The notes: a model not told the origin generated them from the letters alone. DNA of 7,294 bases from JAKBCQ01 sp021807585 (GCA_027325115.1 DAHWFG010000435.1:1-7294), one strand, 5' to 3'; counted from the stretch's first letter, positions 1 to 6,448 are shown. Made by a program: numbers and translations.

Positions 1-378
1 CGTGCTCGACGGATTCGTCACCTCTGTGACCATGCCGTCGGCGTTGTAGGTCGTCGACTCGGTCCAGAACGCCGATCCCGATGAATTGAGCCAATTCTCG
101 GTCGTCTTCCAACCGTCGGCGTTGTACGCGTACGTCTTCACTTGACCATTGTTGTCGGTGTACTTTGTCAATTGGCTATCGGCGTTATACACATCATAAC
201 TCGTGCCGAGAGGGTTCGTTTGAGACGTCACCCTCCCCGCGGCGTCGTAAGCCCACGATGTGACGTTCCCCACGGGATCGGTGAGGCTTGCCATTTGTTC
301 GTCGGCATTATAGGTGCAAGAAAGGACACCTCCGAGAGCGTCGGTTTGGCTCGTTAATCGATCCTCCAAACGACTCAT
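1..378 (-). CDS. RHS/YD-repeat protein, N-terminal part (runs off left edge; possibly 5'-truncated)
   Basis: Reading the minus strand from ATG at 378 gives 126 residues open to the left edge. The product is a series of YD repeats: CTYNADEQMASLTD (residues 21-34), YDAAGRVTSQTNPLG (44-58), YNADSQLTKYTDNNG (64-78), YNADGWKTTENW (85-96) and YNADGMVTEVTNP (111-123). RHS/YD-repeat proteins are large secreted or surface proteins whose repeats form a beta-shell, often around a toxic or adhesive C-terminus; that end would lie outside this window. What is odd is the beginning: there is no signal peptide or N-terminal domain, the repeats start within about ten residues, the ATG has no Shine-Dalgarno, and the frame is closed by TAG at 460-462. 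No YD repeats appear in the other minus frames upstream. I infer either a 5'-truncated remnant or a gene rearranged at its front. Family assignment is firm; intactness is uncertain. Confidence 0.8.
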   Translation of the reverse strand, partial: MSRLEDRLTSQTDALGGVLSCTYNADEQMASLTDPVGNVTSWAYDAAGRVTSQTNPLGTSYDVYNADSQLTKYTDNNGQVKTYAYNADGWKTTENWLNSSGSAFWTESTTYNADGMVTEVTNPSST

Positions 379-573
379 TGAAGTAATACCAGGAATGAGG
401 TTGCGATCTTCACGCTTTTGTCTGGTTATTGGCGGCTGAAACACGGCTTGAATCCATCGCTATGCGTGAATCAATCGATCGAGAACTGTTGGATTGAGAC
501 GTAATTTACCGCTCGCGGTGCGTGATCATGTGTTCCATCCCCAATCAAAAAGCCGCATATGAATTGGGAGCAC

Positions 574-640
574 GAACCGCCGTATGAGCCGAATGATTCA
601 AAGAGCATCTCTTTAGGACTGCGAACCGCCGGTTGAGCCG
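574..640. repeat. Imperfect direct repeat pair, 18 bp, 49-bp period
   Basis: GAACCGCCGTATGAGCCG at 574-591 and GAACCGCCGGTTGAGCCG at 623-640 differ at three positions (TAT against GGT). On the minus strand each reads CGGCTCA..CGGCGGTTCG. Each copy is followed by unrelated sequence, so the unit looks like a small dispersed motif rather than a decayed tandem duplication. I do not recognise the family. Confidence 0.6.
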
Positions 641-665
641 TCTTAGTTTTGGTGATTTTCAAAAT

Positions 666-750
666 GCCGGCTCGGTCGGCGCCTCGCCCTCCCGGAATCA
701 AACGATAATGATACAAAAAGCCGGCTCGGTCGGCGCCTCGCCCTCCCGGA
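666..750. repeat. Perfect 31-bp direct repeat, two copies 54 bp apart (REP-like)
   Basis: Positions 666-696 and 720-750 are identical over 31 bases, beginning GCCGGCTCGGTCGG and ending TCGCCCTCCCGGA, with a 23-bp AT-richer spacer between them. Within each copy GGCG and CGCC can pair around CCT, and GCCG and CGGC can pair around a 7-nt loop, so each unit could form a small hairpin. GC-rich units of this kind (GGGAGGGCGAGG on the minus strand) resemble dispersed intergenic REP-type repeats that I associate with planctomycete genomes; that likeness is from memory and unchecked. Two copies with a 23-bp spacer do not make a CRISPR array. Confidence 0.8.
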
Positions 751-1032
751 GAGTCGTTCGCACGACCCAAACCAAACCTGATGACGACGCGGGGGCGGTG
801 GGGGGTAACCGCCGAGAGTCGATCGATCGATAAATGAATCGTTAAGTTCCGAATCACGTCGATCGGTCTAAATTCCATACGCCAACGACCGCGCAATCGG
901 ATTGCAAGACCCGTTTTCGGTTTTTCTCGATTTTTATTGAGGGGTGTTCGGAAAGCGCGAAACGGCTTGTTTTTTAGGTGTTTTTGAGAGATTCTGCGTC
1001 TGCATATCCGCATATCTCAATGTGCTCGATAC

Positions 1033-1056
1033 AATCTCGACACAATCTTCGAGATT
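1033..1056 (-). terminator. Hairpin 25 bases after the SNF2 stop codon (weak terminator candidate)
   Basis: AATCTCGA (1033-1040) and TCGAGATT (1049-1056) form a perfect 8-bp stem with an 8-nt loop, placed where the 3' end of the SNF2 transcript is expected. No T-tract follows on the minus strand, so this is not a canonical intrinsic terminator. It could stabilise the 3' end or act with Rho. Confidence 0.35.
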
Positions 1057-1080
1057 TGGAAAGATCACCGCGGTGTCGTG

Positions 1081-4014
1081 TTAGACCTCGTCGGGCTTCG
1101 ACGAGACCGACTTGAGCAGCCCGGCCATCCCCTGAAAAAGCGCGATCAGCGACTCGGCGGCGTCGGCGCCGGCCTCGATCACCACCTTGCCTCCAGGCTC
1201 GCGACGAACGTCGATATCGCCGAAAAGCCGCGCGACTTCGCGCGGAAGAATCGGCGCCGAAGCGGGCTCGGAATCGGACCCGGTTCGCGCCGCGATCGAC
1301 GTCTCGCGATCGACCGAACGATCAAAGCTCGCCGGCTCGCCCGCGTGAGAATCGGGATCCAATATATGATCGACTGCTGAATCAATCGATCCGTTCGTCG
1401 CGCGATGAGCGATCTTCCCGCGCTCGTTCGAGGTCGCGATCGCGCTCTCCGATAAATCGATCTCGCTCGCCGCGAGCGCGAGCGCCTCGTCGGCTCGATC
1501 GATCATCAAATCGAGCGCCTCGGTCGAATCCATATCGACATCGACTTCGGAAAGGTCGATCGTCTCGGTTTGATCGTCCCCTGCGACCGTGTCGGCTTTG
1601 GGCGAAAGCAACGAAGGATCGATCAGCTTTTGAATACGTGAAAGGAACGACGTCGATTGATCGAACCGCAACGAATCCGAATCGCCGTCGAAAAGCCCCT
1701 TGAAGAACGCCTGCTTCGAATCCAAAATCGTCGCGATCCGCGATTCGATCCCCTCCTCGCAAACAAGGTTGTAAACGTCGATCGGTTGCTTTTGCCCGAT
1801 GCGATAAATTCGGCCGATCCGTTGTTCAAGAACCGCGGGATTCCACGGCAATTCGAGATTGATCACGCAATTCGACGCGTGCTGAAGGTTCAACCCGACT
1901 CCCCCCGCATCGGTCGCGAAGAGGATCCGAAAGCTCGGATCGTCGTGAAATTCGACGATGTTTTGCGTCCGTCTTCGACCCCCCTCGGCGCCCGTGAAGA
2001 GCCCGGCTCGAAGGCCCTGTTCGGCCAAAATATCGTTCACAGCCCAATATGCGAGCGCAAGCATCCTTCTCCATTGGCTGAAGATCACGACCTTCCGCCC
2101 CTGTTCCAAAACAAGTTGACGGACGAGCGTTCGAAGCTCGATCAACTTGGGGGCGGAGAGCCCCTGAAGCACGGTTTCGTCGGGGGCTCGGTCGCGGATC
2201 GTCGGCCAAACGTCGTCAAAATGCATTTGCGCCAAACCGTTCGAGATAATCCGCTGCATCGTCAGCAGGCTCATCAATTTGAGGAACTCGGCCTGCGTGA
2301 GCGGACGAGTGAGCGAGCGCTGCATGATTTGAAGGATCGGCTGAATGAGATTGTCGTGCTCGTCGCGCTGCGCGGCGGTCATCTCGATCGGAGTGCGGAC
2401 GTCGGTTCGCGGCGGAAGTTGATCGAGCACCTCCTGACGGACCCGCCGAATCATGCACGGCGCGAGCCGAGATCGCAACGTATCCAGATGTTTTACTCCG
2501 ACAATTTCTTTCCGTCCGTCGGAGCGGATCGCGTGCAACGGCGCGAGCCTCCATTTGGGTTCGAGGGCGAGTTCGTCGACCCACTCGACGATCGACGCGA
2601 GTTCGTCGATCCGATTCTCCATCGGCGTCCCCGTTAAAACGAGCCGATAGCGGGGATTGAGCCCCTTCACCGAGAGCGCCGTCTTTGTCGCCCAGTTCTT
2701 GATCCGTTGAGCCTCGTCCAAAACGACGAAGTCGGGCGCCCAGGCTCGGATCGTCTCCAAATCGCGGATCACTTGCTCATAATTTATAATGAGAAAACCG
2801 TTTCGCGTCGATTCGAAGAACCGCGCGCGCTCGGCGGGCGATCCGTCGACGATCTCGATCGGCAGCCGCGAAAATTCTCCCCATTCGCGCTTCCACTGCG
2901 GCTTCAGCGACGCCGGCGTGACGATCAAACCCCGCTCAACCCGACCCAAACGATGGAGAATATCGCAGCACGCGATCGCCTGCGCCGTCTTCCCCAAACC
3001 CATGTCGTCGGCGAGCAAAAGCCGACCCGTCTCCAAAAACTTGTTCACACCTTCACGTTGATACGAATACAACGGTTTCTTCAGACCTTTCCGCGCGGCG
3101 CGTCGTTCGGAGGTCGTCAGCTTGTGGTCGACGATCGACCTGAGCCTCGATTCCTCGCGAGCGAGCAGGCTTTCGAGCGCCGGATCGAAGACTTGGTTCT
3201 CGCGAGCGGCGCAAACGAGCAGATTCAATCCTTTGACGAGCGTGAGCCGGCGGGCGTGATCGTCGGCGTGAGCGGATCGGAGCGTTCGATAACCCTCGCG
3301 CGGCTCTCGAAAATGATACGAGAGCATATCCAAGACATTCTGAGTTTCTGATTCGAAGTCGTTCAAGCCCTCGAACCACGAAACGCGGTCGAGCCAATCC
3401 CCCGTTCCCGTGAGCGGGCGAACGGGATTCCAAACGAGCCTTGAATATTCCATCATCCTCGATCGGTGGAACTCGCGCGCGGCGCGATCGATAAGCCCCG
3501 GCTTTTCATACAAATACGCCAATATGGCGAAGATGTGTTTACAGATACCAAGCGAATTATGGGTGAAATCGGGGCAATCGCACGATCCATTGATCGGATC
3601 GACCGAGCGGAGGAGGGTTCGATACGGTCGCGTTTTGGCGCCATGGCGGCGGGTGGCGTAAAGCCCGAGAACGCTTCCCTTGGGGCGGTCGGCGACGCGT
3701 AATTGATCGCGTTTCACTCCGTCCCACCGGCGAATGATCGCGTCCAACGCCTCGAGCCGAACGGGAAACTCGTGCGCGGGGACGACCGCCATCGCGAGCC
3801 TGGCGATCGTTTCCGGGGGAATCTTGCCGGTTTTTCGCCGCGCTCGATCGACCAAGACGCGGAACGCCTCGGTGTTCGCTTCGGCCGTCGCTCGATCCGC
3901 CAATTCGACTTCGGTCCCGCTCGATTTGCCGATGATCGCCGGTAGATTCATGTTCATTCGTTCCTTGTCGTCGATCGATCGCGTTCGCTCGTCGTGCGCG
4001 ACGCGCGATTCCAT
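1081..4014 (-). CDS. SWIM zinc-finger SNF2-family helicase-like ATPase (DNA translocase)
   Basis: The 977-residue product carries a SWIM zinc finger (C145, C147, C158, H160; pattern CxC-x10-CxH) followed by a full SNF2 motor: YSYQREGV at 316-323, Walker A DDMGLGKT at 336-343, LIVTPASL at 363-370, DEAQ at 433-436, LTGTP at 460-464, VVIFSQW at 642-648, ATDAGGVGLNL at 700-710 and the arginine-finger motif QRIGRIYRIGQ at 731-741. SNF2 proteins are double-strand DNA translocases that remodel protein-DNA complexes; SWIM domains bind DNA or protein. All catalytic motifs look intact, so I expect an active ATPase, probably cytosolic and DNA-bound; the target is unknown. Beyond residue 800 comes an acidic, low-complexity linker (about 806-918) and a compact tail (about 921-968, VARLFGDIDVR then KVVIEAGADAAESLI) that I do not recognise. 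The outermost ATG is used here; ATG at 3957 (residue 20), preceded by AAGGA, is a real alternative. No defence genes surround it. Confidence 0.95.
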   Translation of the reverse strand: MESRVAHDERTRSIDDKERMNMNLPAIIGKSSGTEVELADRATAEANTEAFRVLVDRARRKTGKIPPETIARLAMAVVPAHEFPVRLEALDAIIRRWDGVKRDQLRVADRPKGSVLGLYATRRHGAKTRPYRTLLRSVDPINGSCDCPDFTHNSLGICKHIFAILAYLYEKPGLIDRAAREFHRSRMMEYSRLVWNPVRPLTGTGDWLDRVSWFEGLNDFESETQNVLDMLSYHFREPREGYRTLRSAHADDHARRLTLVKGLNLLVCAARENQVFDPALESLLAREESRLRSIVDHKLTTSERRAARKGLKKPLYSYQREGVNKFLETGRLLLADDMGLGKTAQAIACCDILHRLGRVERGLIVTPASLKPQWKREWGEFSRLPIEIVDGSPAERARFFESTRNGFLIINYEQVIRDLETIRAWAPDFVVLDEAQRIKNWATKTALSVKGLNPRYRLVLTGTPMENRIDELASIVEWVDELALEPKWRLAPLHAIRSDGRKEIVGVKHLDTLRSRLAPCMIRRVRQEVLDQLPPRTDVRTPIEMTAAQRDEHDNLIQPILQIMQRSLTRPLTQAEFLKLMSLLTMQRIISNGLAQMHFDDVWPTIRDRAPDETVLQGLSAPKLIELRTLVRQLVLEQGRKVVIFSQWRRMLALAYWAVNDILAEQGLRAGLFTGAEGGRRRTQNIVEFHDDPSFRILFATDAGGVGLNLQHASNCVINLELPWNPAVLEQRIGRIYRIGQKQPIDVYNLVCEEGIESRIATILDSKQAFFKGLFDGDSDSLRFDQSTSFLSRIQKLIDPSLLSPKADTVAGDDQTETIDLSEVDVDMDSTEALDLMIDRADEALALAASEIDLSESAIATSNERGKIAHRATNGSIDSAVDHILDPDSHAGEPASFDRSVDRETSIAARTGSDSEPASAPILPREVARLFGDIDVRREPGGKVVIEAGADAAESLIALFQGMAGLLKSVSSKPDEV
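3962..3966 (-). promoter_or_regulatory. Shine-Dalgarno-like site supporting an alternative SNF2 start at 3957
   Basis: AAGGA on the minus strand lies 4 bases before the in-frame ATG at 3957-3955 (protein MNMNLPAII). The outer ATG at 4014 has no such site. The spacing is a little short, so this favours but does not settle the inner start. Confidence 0.4.
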
Positions 4015-4022
4015 CGTGTCGT

Positions 4023-4052
4023 TTTATCCGATCGCGAGGGCGCTCTTGTCAA
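4023..4052 (-). promoter_or_regulatory. Sigma-70-type promoter for the SNF2 gene
   Basis: On the minus strand a perfect -35 TTGACA (4052-4047) is followed after 18 bases by GATAAA (4028-4023; four of six consensus positions). Transcription would begin at about 4018-4014, that is, at or just before the outer ATG. The SNF2 message would then be leaderless if translation starts at 4014, or have a leader of roughly 60 bases carrying AAGGA if it starts at 3957. It gives the SNF2 gene a promoter independent of the glycosyltransferase. Confidence 0.6.
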
Positions 4053-4105
4053 CGGGTTAGCGGCCGAATCGGGCGAAATCCCGCCGAATCGAAAGCGAAG
4101 GAGGA

Positions 4106-4123
4106 ATCATTATCTCGAATGAT
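4106..4123 (-). repeat. Short inverted repeat after the glycosyltransferase stop
   Basis: ATCATT (4106-4111) and AATGAT (4118-4123) form a 6-bp stem with a 6-nt loop, starting 6 bases past the TAA at 4132-4130. The following minus-strand sequence is pyrimidine-rich (TCCTCCTTCG) but has no T-run. At best it is a weak transcript end. Confidence 0.3.
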
Positions 4124-4129
4124 AACATA

Positions 4130-5149
4130 TTACGATCGACGTGGTTCAAGCCTCGCCTCGGATCGATCGACCGCGCGTCTTTTCAACAAACCGGGCGCGG
4201 CGTAAAGCGCCGCGACCTCGACCGCCGAGCGGGGATCGCGCGCAAGCTCGCGCCACGCCGCGAACGAGCGACCGAGCGATCGCTTCAAGCAAAGCTTGGC
4301 GAGGTCGTATCGACCCAATTTGATCAATTCATGAACTCGTTGATAATACGCCCGCGCCAGATTGTTTCGAGCGCGTTCGAGGTCTTTTTTCCAATCGTCG
4401 GGCGCGGATTGTTTGAAGTTTTGATACAACGCCTCGATCTCGTCGAGATCGGAGATTCCACGCGCAAGCCTGCTCGATTCGCTCGCTTGATGGCGACGGA
4501 TCGAGACGGTCGGCGCGGCGAGCCAAGCGACTTCAAACGCCGACCCGAGCCTGATCCAATATTCCCAGTCGATCACGTACTTCAAATTCACGTTATAGCC
4601 GCCGATTTGATCATATACCGATTTACGGATCGTGGTCGCCGAACAGCGGACGGGAGTCGCCGCGACGAGCGCGCGCCGGAACTCGCCGCGAGGGAACGTT
4701 TGGTTGTTCTCGCCCAGGCGTCCGGGAGGGGAGATTCGTTCGGGAACGCTTTCGCCGCGGTCGTCGATCACGATCGACGCGCTCGCGACCATCCCCAGGG
4801 TTTGATTTTCGTCGTCTGAAAAGCGATCAAGGTGCGCCGCGAGATGACCGGGAAGCATTACGTCGTCTTGATGAAAAAGAGCGATCAGGGGCGTTTCGCA
4901 CAGCTCGACGCAGCGGTTCCAGTTCGCTCCCAGGCCGAGGCGGTTTTCGTTGACGACGATCCGCGCGCGATCCCCCGCGATTCTCCGCGCGATCGCGATC
5001 GTATCGTCTTCCGAGCGATCGTCACAAATGAGCAAATCAAAACTCACTTGCGATTGTTCGAGGATACCGCGAAGCGCGAATTCCAGATATTCGCCGCCGT
5101 TGAACGTGGGGATCGCGACGGTCAATCGGGAACGATCTGGGGCGGTCAC
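4130..5149 (-). CDS. Family 2 glycosyltransferase (GT-A fold)
   Basis: The 339-residue protein opens with the GT2 nucleotide-sugar fold: TVAIPTFNGG (10-19), CDD (42-44), the metal-binding motif HQDD (93-96), GGYN (183-186) and DWEYW (194-198), where the acidic residue is the usual catalytic base position. Such enzymes transfer a sugar from a nucleotide donor in the cytoplasm, typically for exopolysaccharide, lipopolysaccharide or protein glycans; donor and acceptor cannot be read from sequence. The last hundred residues (about 240-339) are helical and basic, with a TPR-like stretch (NNLARAYYQRVHELIKLGRYDLAK). No membrane segment is evident, so it is probably soluble or peripheral. The frame is open upstream to 5473, but that part overlaps the DUF971 gene and looks non-coding; GTG at 5149, five bases after GAGG and nine codons before the first motif, is the sensible start. 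It is a lone glycosyltransferase with no sugar-synthesis neighbours here. Confidence 0.93.
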   Translation of the reverse strand: MTAPDRSRLTVAIPTFNGGEYLEFALRGILEQSQVSFDLLICDDRSEDDTIAIARRIAGDRARIVVNENRLGLGANWNRCVELCETPLIALFHQDDVMLPGHLAAHLDRFSDDENQTLGMVASASIVIDDRGESVPERISPPGRLGENNQTFPRGEFRRALVAATPVRCSATTIRKSVYDQIGGYNVNLKYVIDWEYWIRLGSAFEVAWLAAPTVSIRRHQASESSRLARGISDLDEIEALYQNFKQSAPDDWKKDLERARNNLARAYYQRVHELIKLGRYDLAKLCLKRSLGRSFAAWRELARDPRSAVEVAALYAAPGLLKRRAVDRSEARLEPRRS

Positions 5150-5154
5150 CGCGG

Positions 5155-5161
5155 CCTCACC
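5155..5161 (-). promoter_or_regulatory. Ribosome binding site fixing the GTG start of the glycosyltransferase
   Basis: GGTGAGG on the minus strand ends five bases before GTG at 5149-5147. No ATG lies between the DUF971 stop and the first conserved residue in this frame, so this site decides the start. Confidence 0.6.
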
Positions 5162-5271
5162 AAAGCGTAAGGATGTAAGAAGGCGGCTGAAGCGAAGAGA
5201 ATCACCGAGTGGAGGATCGAGTCGTTCGTGCGCCGATTCTCCGCGGAAGGTTTCGCCTGCGAGCGGGTGTT

Positions 5272-5610
5272 TCAGGCTTCGGACTGCGTCGATTCGGCGT
5301 CGATCTTTGTGGAGTTTTGGCCGAGGAGAAGGAGCGTGTCCCAGGTGAACAAGCCCGAAGAATGGCCGTCGTTCCACGCGAGGCGAACCGCGTAGGCTCC
5401 GACCGGCTCCATACCTTCGAGTTTGAGGTCGGGTCGAATCGTCATCGGATCGAGGATCCGTTCGCCGGTCCATTCATTGCGGCAGGCTGCGCACGGGCAT
5501 TCGGCACGGAGCTTATGGTACGTGATTTCGTGAACCGAACCGTCTTGCCAGGTGAGTTCAAGCGTTTGGTCGGCTTGTCGCGCTTTGATGTTCGTGGGAG
5601 CGTCGGTCAT
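5272..5610 (-). CDS. DUF971 / GBBH-like N-terminal domain protein
   Basis: This 112-residue protein matches the DUF971 family (the domain at the N-terminus of gamma-butyrobetaine hydroxylase) almost end to end: LELTWQDGSVHEITYHKLR (17-35), the cysteine cluster CPCAAC (38-43) followed by RNEWTGERIL, and GAYAVRLAWNDGHSSGLFTW (71-90). In this family the cysteines are thought to bind a metal or Fe-S cluster; stand-alone bacterial members often occur with Fe-S assembly factors of the Mrp/ApbC type, but none is visible here, and their biochemical role is unsettled. The frame is open further upstream to 5823, but that part would run antisense into the divergent gene and shows no family similarity; ATG at 5610 begins exactly where the domain should. 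It lacks a clear Shine-Dalgarno. The last 15 residues are a polar tail outside the domain. Confidence 0.92.
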   Translation of the reverse strand: MTDAPTNIKARQADQTLELTWQDGSVHEITYHKLRAECPCAACRNEWTGERILDPMTIRPDLKLEGMEPVGAYAVRLAWNDGHSSGLFTWDTLLLLGQNSTKIDAESTQSEA

Positions 5611-5658
5611 TGCGGGGCTCGATCGGGTGATTTCGGAACGATCTCTTGGTAAGATGCG

Positions 5659-5667
5659 ATTGTAGCA
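5659..5667 (-). promoter_or_regulatory. Extended -10 promoter for the DUF971 gene
   Basis: The minus strand reads TGCTACAAT: an extended -10 TG plus TACAAT (five of six consensus positions), 48 bases before the ATG at 5610. No good -35 lies 16-18 bases upstream, as is common for extended -10 promoters. It sits in the 93-base gap between two divergent genes. Confidence 0.5.
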
Positions 5668-5692
5668 GGATCGCGTCGAATCGGCTCGATTT

Positions 5693-5698
5693 AAGGAG
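5693..5698 (+). promoter_or_regulatory. Strong Shine-Dalgarno site of the small divergent gene
   Basis: AAGGAG precedes ATGATG. The first ATG (5701) is only two bases away, the second (5704) five bases, so 5704 is the better start. This is the strongest ribosome binding site in the window and the main reason to believe the small gene. Confidence 0.6.
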
Positions 5699-5703
5699 CG
5701 ATG

Positions 5704-5949
5704 ATGGAACGATTTTTGGTGAAGGCGCCGAGCGTCAACGCGGTACGCAAGGCGTTGGGACGAGCCCCCGGCGGGGCTCGTGTCGTGGGTCGATTCGATC
5801 GCGAGACGATCGAATGCGTTCATACGATGGACGAATCAAGCCTCCCCAAACATTGGCCCGTAATCGTAAGCAGGCTGGGCAAAGAGGGGCTCGCCGTCGT
5901 GAAACGCTCCGGAGAACGACCCGACGACCCGCGGCCGTCTCGATTCTAG
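5704..5949 (+). CDS. Small protein of unknown function
   Basis: An 81-residue basic, soluble-looking protein starting MERFLVKAPSVNAVRKALG and ending in a polar Arg/Pro/Asp-rich tail, followed by TAG. I recognise no family, no signal peptide, no membrane segment and no metal-binding motif; the single Cys and scattered His do not form a site. Support for a real gene: a strong AAGGAG site at proper spacing, codon use like the neighbouring genes, and a divergent arrangement with the DUF971 gene across a 93-base gap. Against: it is short, and a perfect 9-bp hairpin (5760-5768 with 5773-5781) lies inside codons 19-26, which could mean an inserted repeat or local control of translation. A 5' extension by one Met (5701) is possible. 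Confidence 0.65.
   Translation: MERFLVKAPSVNAVRKALGRAPGGARVVGRFDRETIECVHTMDESSLPKHWPVIVSRLGKEGLAVVKRSGERPDDPRPSRF
5760..5781 (+). repeat. Perfect 9-bp hairpin inside the small gene
   Basis: ACGAGCCCC (5760-5768) and GGGGCTCGT (5773-5781) pair without mismatch around a CGGC loop. It encodes part of GRAPGGARV near the N-terminus. Stem stability should be very high. It could be a REP-type unit that the reading frame tolerates. Confidence 0.6.
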
Positions 5950-6067
5950 ATACATAGATATTCATTAATACAACTGTATCGATATCTCTCGTGAAAAGCG
6001 AGCGGGGGCTATTGACGTTTGCTTGTGCTTTTTTAATTAATTTTATTGATCGAACAATCTTTTCGTT

Positions 6068-6096
6068 CCGGCGCGCTTGAACGGCCGTCGCGCCGG
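6068..6096. repeat. Perfect 8-bp GC-rich inverted repeat
   Basis: CCGGCGCG (6068-6075) and CGCGCCGG (6089-6096) enclose a 13-nt loop; G-T pairs extend the stem by two. No T-run follows on either strand, so it is not an intrinsic terminator. Confidence 0.55.
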
Positions 6097-6227
6097 GGCC
6101 GGTTCGCACGAAACCGCACCGACCTGAACGAAATAAACATCGGGATGAATACGATCGTTTTTCCCTTCACGGTTTGATCGGTCGCCGATATCGACGAATA
6201 TCTGCGCCTAAGTTGACGCGAATTCAC

Positions 6228-6274
6228 TCGTGTCCTAGGTTCGAGGTGTGCGACTAGACAGGAATGGGACACGA
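6228..6274. repeat. 10-bp inverted repeat with long loop
   Basis: TCGTGTCCTA (6228-6237) and TGGGACACGA (6265-6274) pair over ten positions with one G-T, closing a 27-nt loop that itself contains CCTAGG at its edge. With one bulged A the stem can also gain AC/GT pairs outside. It may be RNA structure or a protein-binding site. Confidence 0.45.
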
Positions 6275-6301
6275 AGTCGCGGCGCGACGACGCGTCGAAC
6301 G

Positions 6302-6327
6302 CAAGGATCGGCGAACGAACATCCTTG
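6302..6327 (+). repeat. 7-bp inverted repeat followed by a short T-run
   Basis: CAAGGAT (6302-6308) and ATCCTTG (6321-6327) form a perfect stem with a 12-nt loop; TTT follows at once (6328-6330). Too weak for a confident terminator call. Confidence 0.35.
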
Positions 6328-6448
6328 TTTGATTCCGAGGAGCGCGAATCGGCGCACGGAGCGGATTCTCCCCCCCAAGTTTCGCGGCGAACATCGAAAG
6401 AAATAAGCTTAATCCGACCCCGACGATCCGTCGACGAGCGACGCTGCG

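Larger units (their letters stand above)
463..1080. other. Intergenic region with repeats, no convincing gene
   Basis: This 618-base stretch separates the SNF2 stop from the RHS fragment. A minus-strand frame of 180 codons is open across it (471-1013), but it translates the intergenic direct repeats themselves (PGGRGADRAG twice), starts without a ribosome binding site and resembles no family I know, so I do not call it a gene. The stretch holds two classes of direct repeat and a hairpin, listed separately. The part from about 860 to 1020 is richer in A and T than the coding regions around it. Confidence 0.6.

Noticed and set aside
541..600. Possible group II intron domain V remnant (minus strand CGGCTCATACGGCGGTTCG)
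   Set aside because: The words recall domain V, but the 34-nt stem with its AGC triad and matching 3' arm cannot be drawn, and no reverse transcriptase is present.
666..750. Possible CRISPR array
   Set aside because: Only two repeats with a 23-bp spacer, GC-rich with small internal dyads, and no cas genes nearby.
471..1013. Open frame of 180 codons on the minus strand
   Set aside because: It runs through the two intergenic repeat classes, has no ribosome binding site and no family likeness; the repeated PGGRGADRAG is just the DNA repeat translated.
1657..2637. Open frame of 326 codons on the plus strand
   Set aside because: It lies wholly antisense to the conserved SNF2 motor; high GC and codon bias open the opposite frame. 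The same holds for the plus-strand frames at 2707-3351 and 4331-4819.
1081..4014. SNF2 gene as part of a DISARM-like or other defence island
   Set aside because: No methyltransferase, nuclease, phospholipase or other defence component lies on either side; the neighbours are a glycosyltransferase and an RHS fragment.
5150..5473. N-terminal extension of the glycosyltransferase frame
   Set aside because: It overlaps the DUF971 gene in another frame, is low in family-like sequence, and a GTG with a good ribosome binding site sits just before the first GT2 motif.
5611..5823. N-terminal extension of the DUF971 frame
   Set aside because: It would run antisense into the small divergent gene and cover the promoter; the DUF971 domain begins at ATG 5610.
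5227..6358. 13-bp inverted match between 5227-5239 and 6346-6358 (GAATCGGCGCACG)
   Set aside because: About one such 13-base match is expected by chance in a window of this size.
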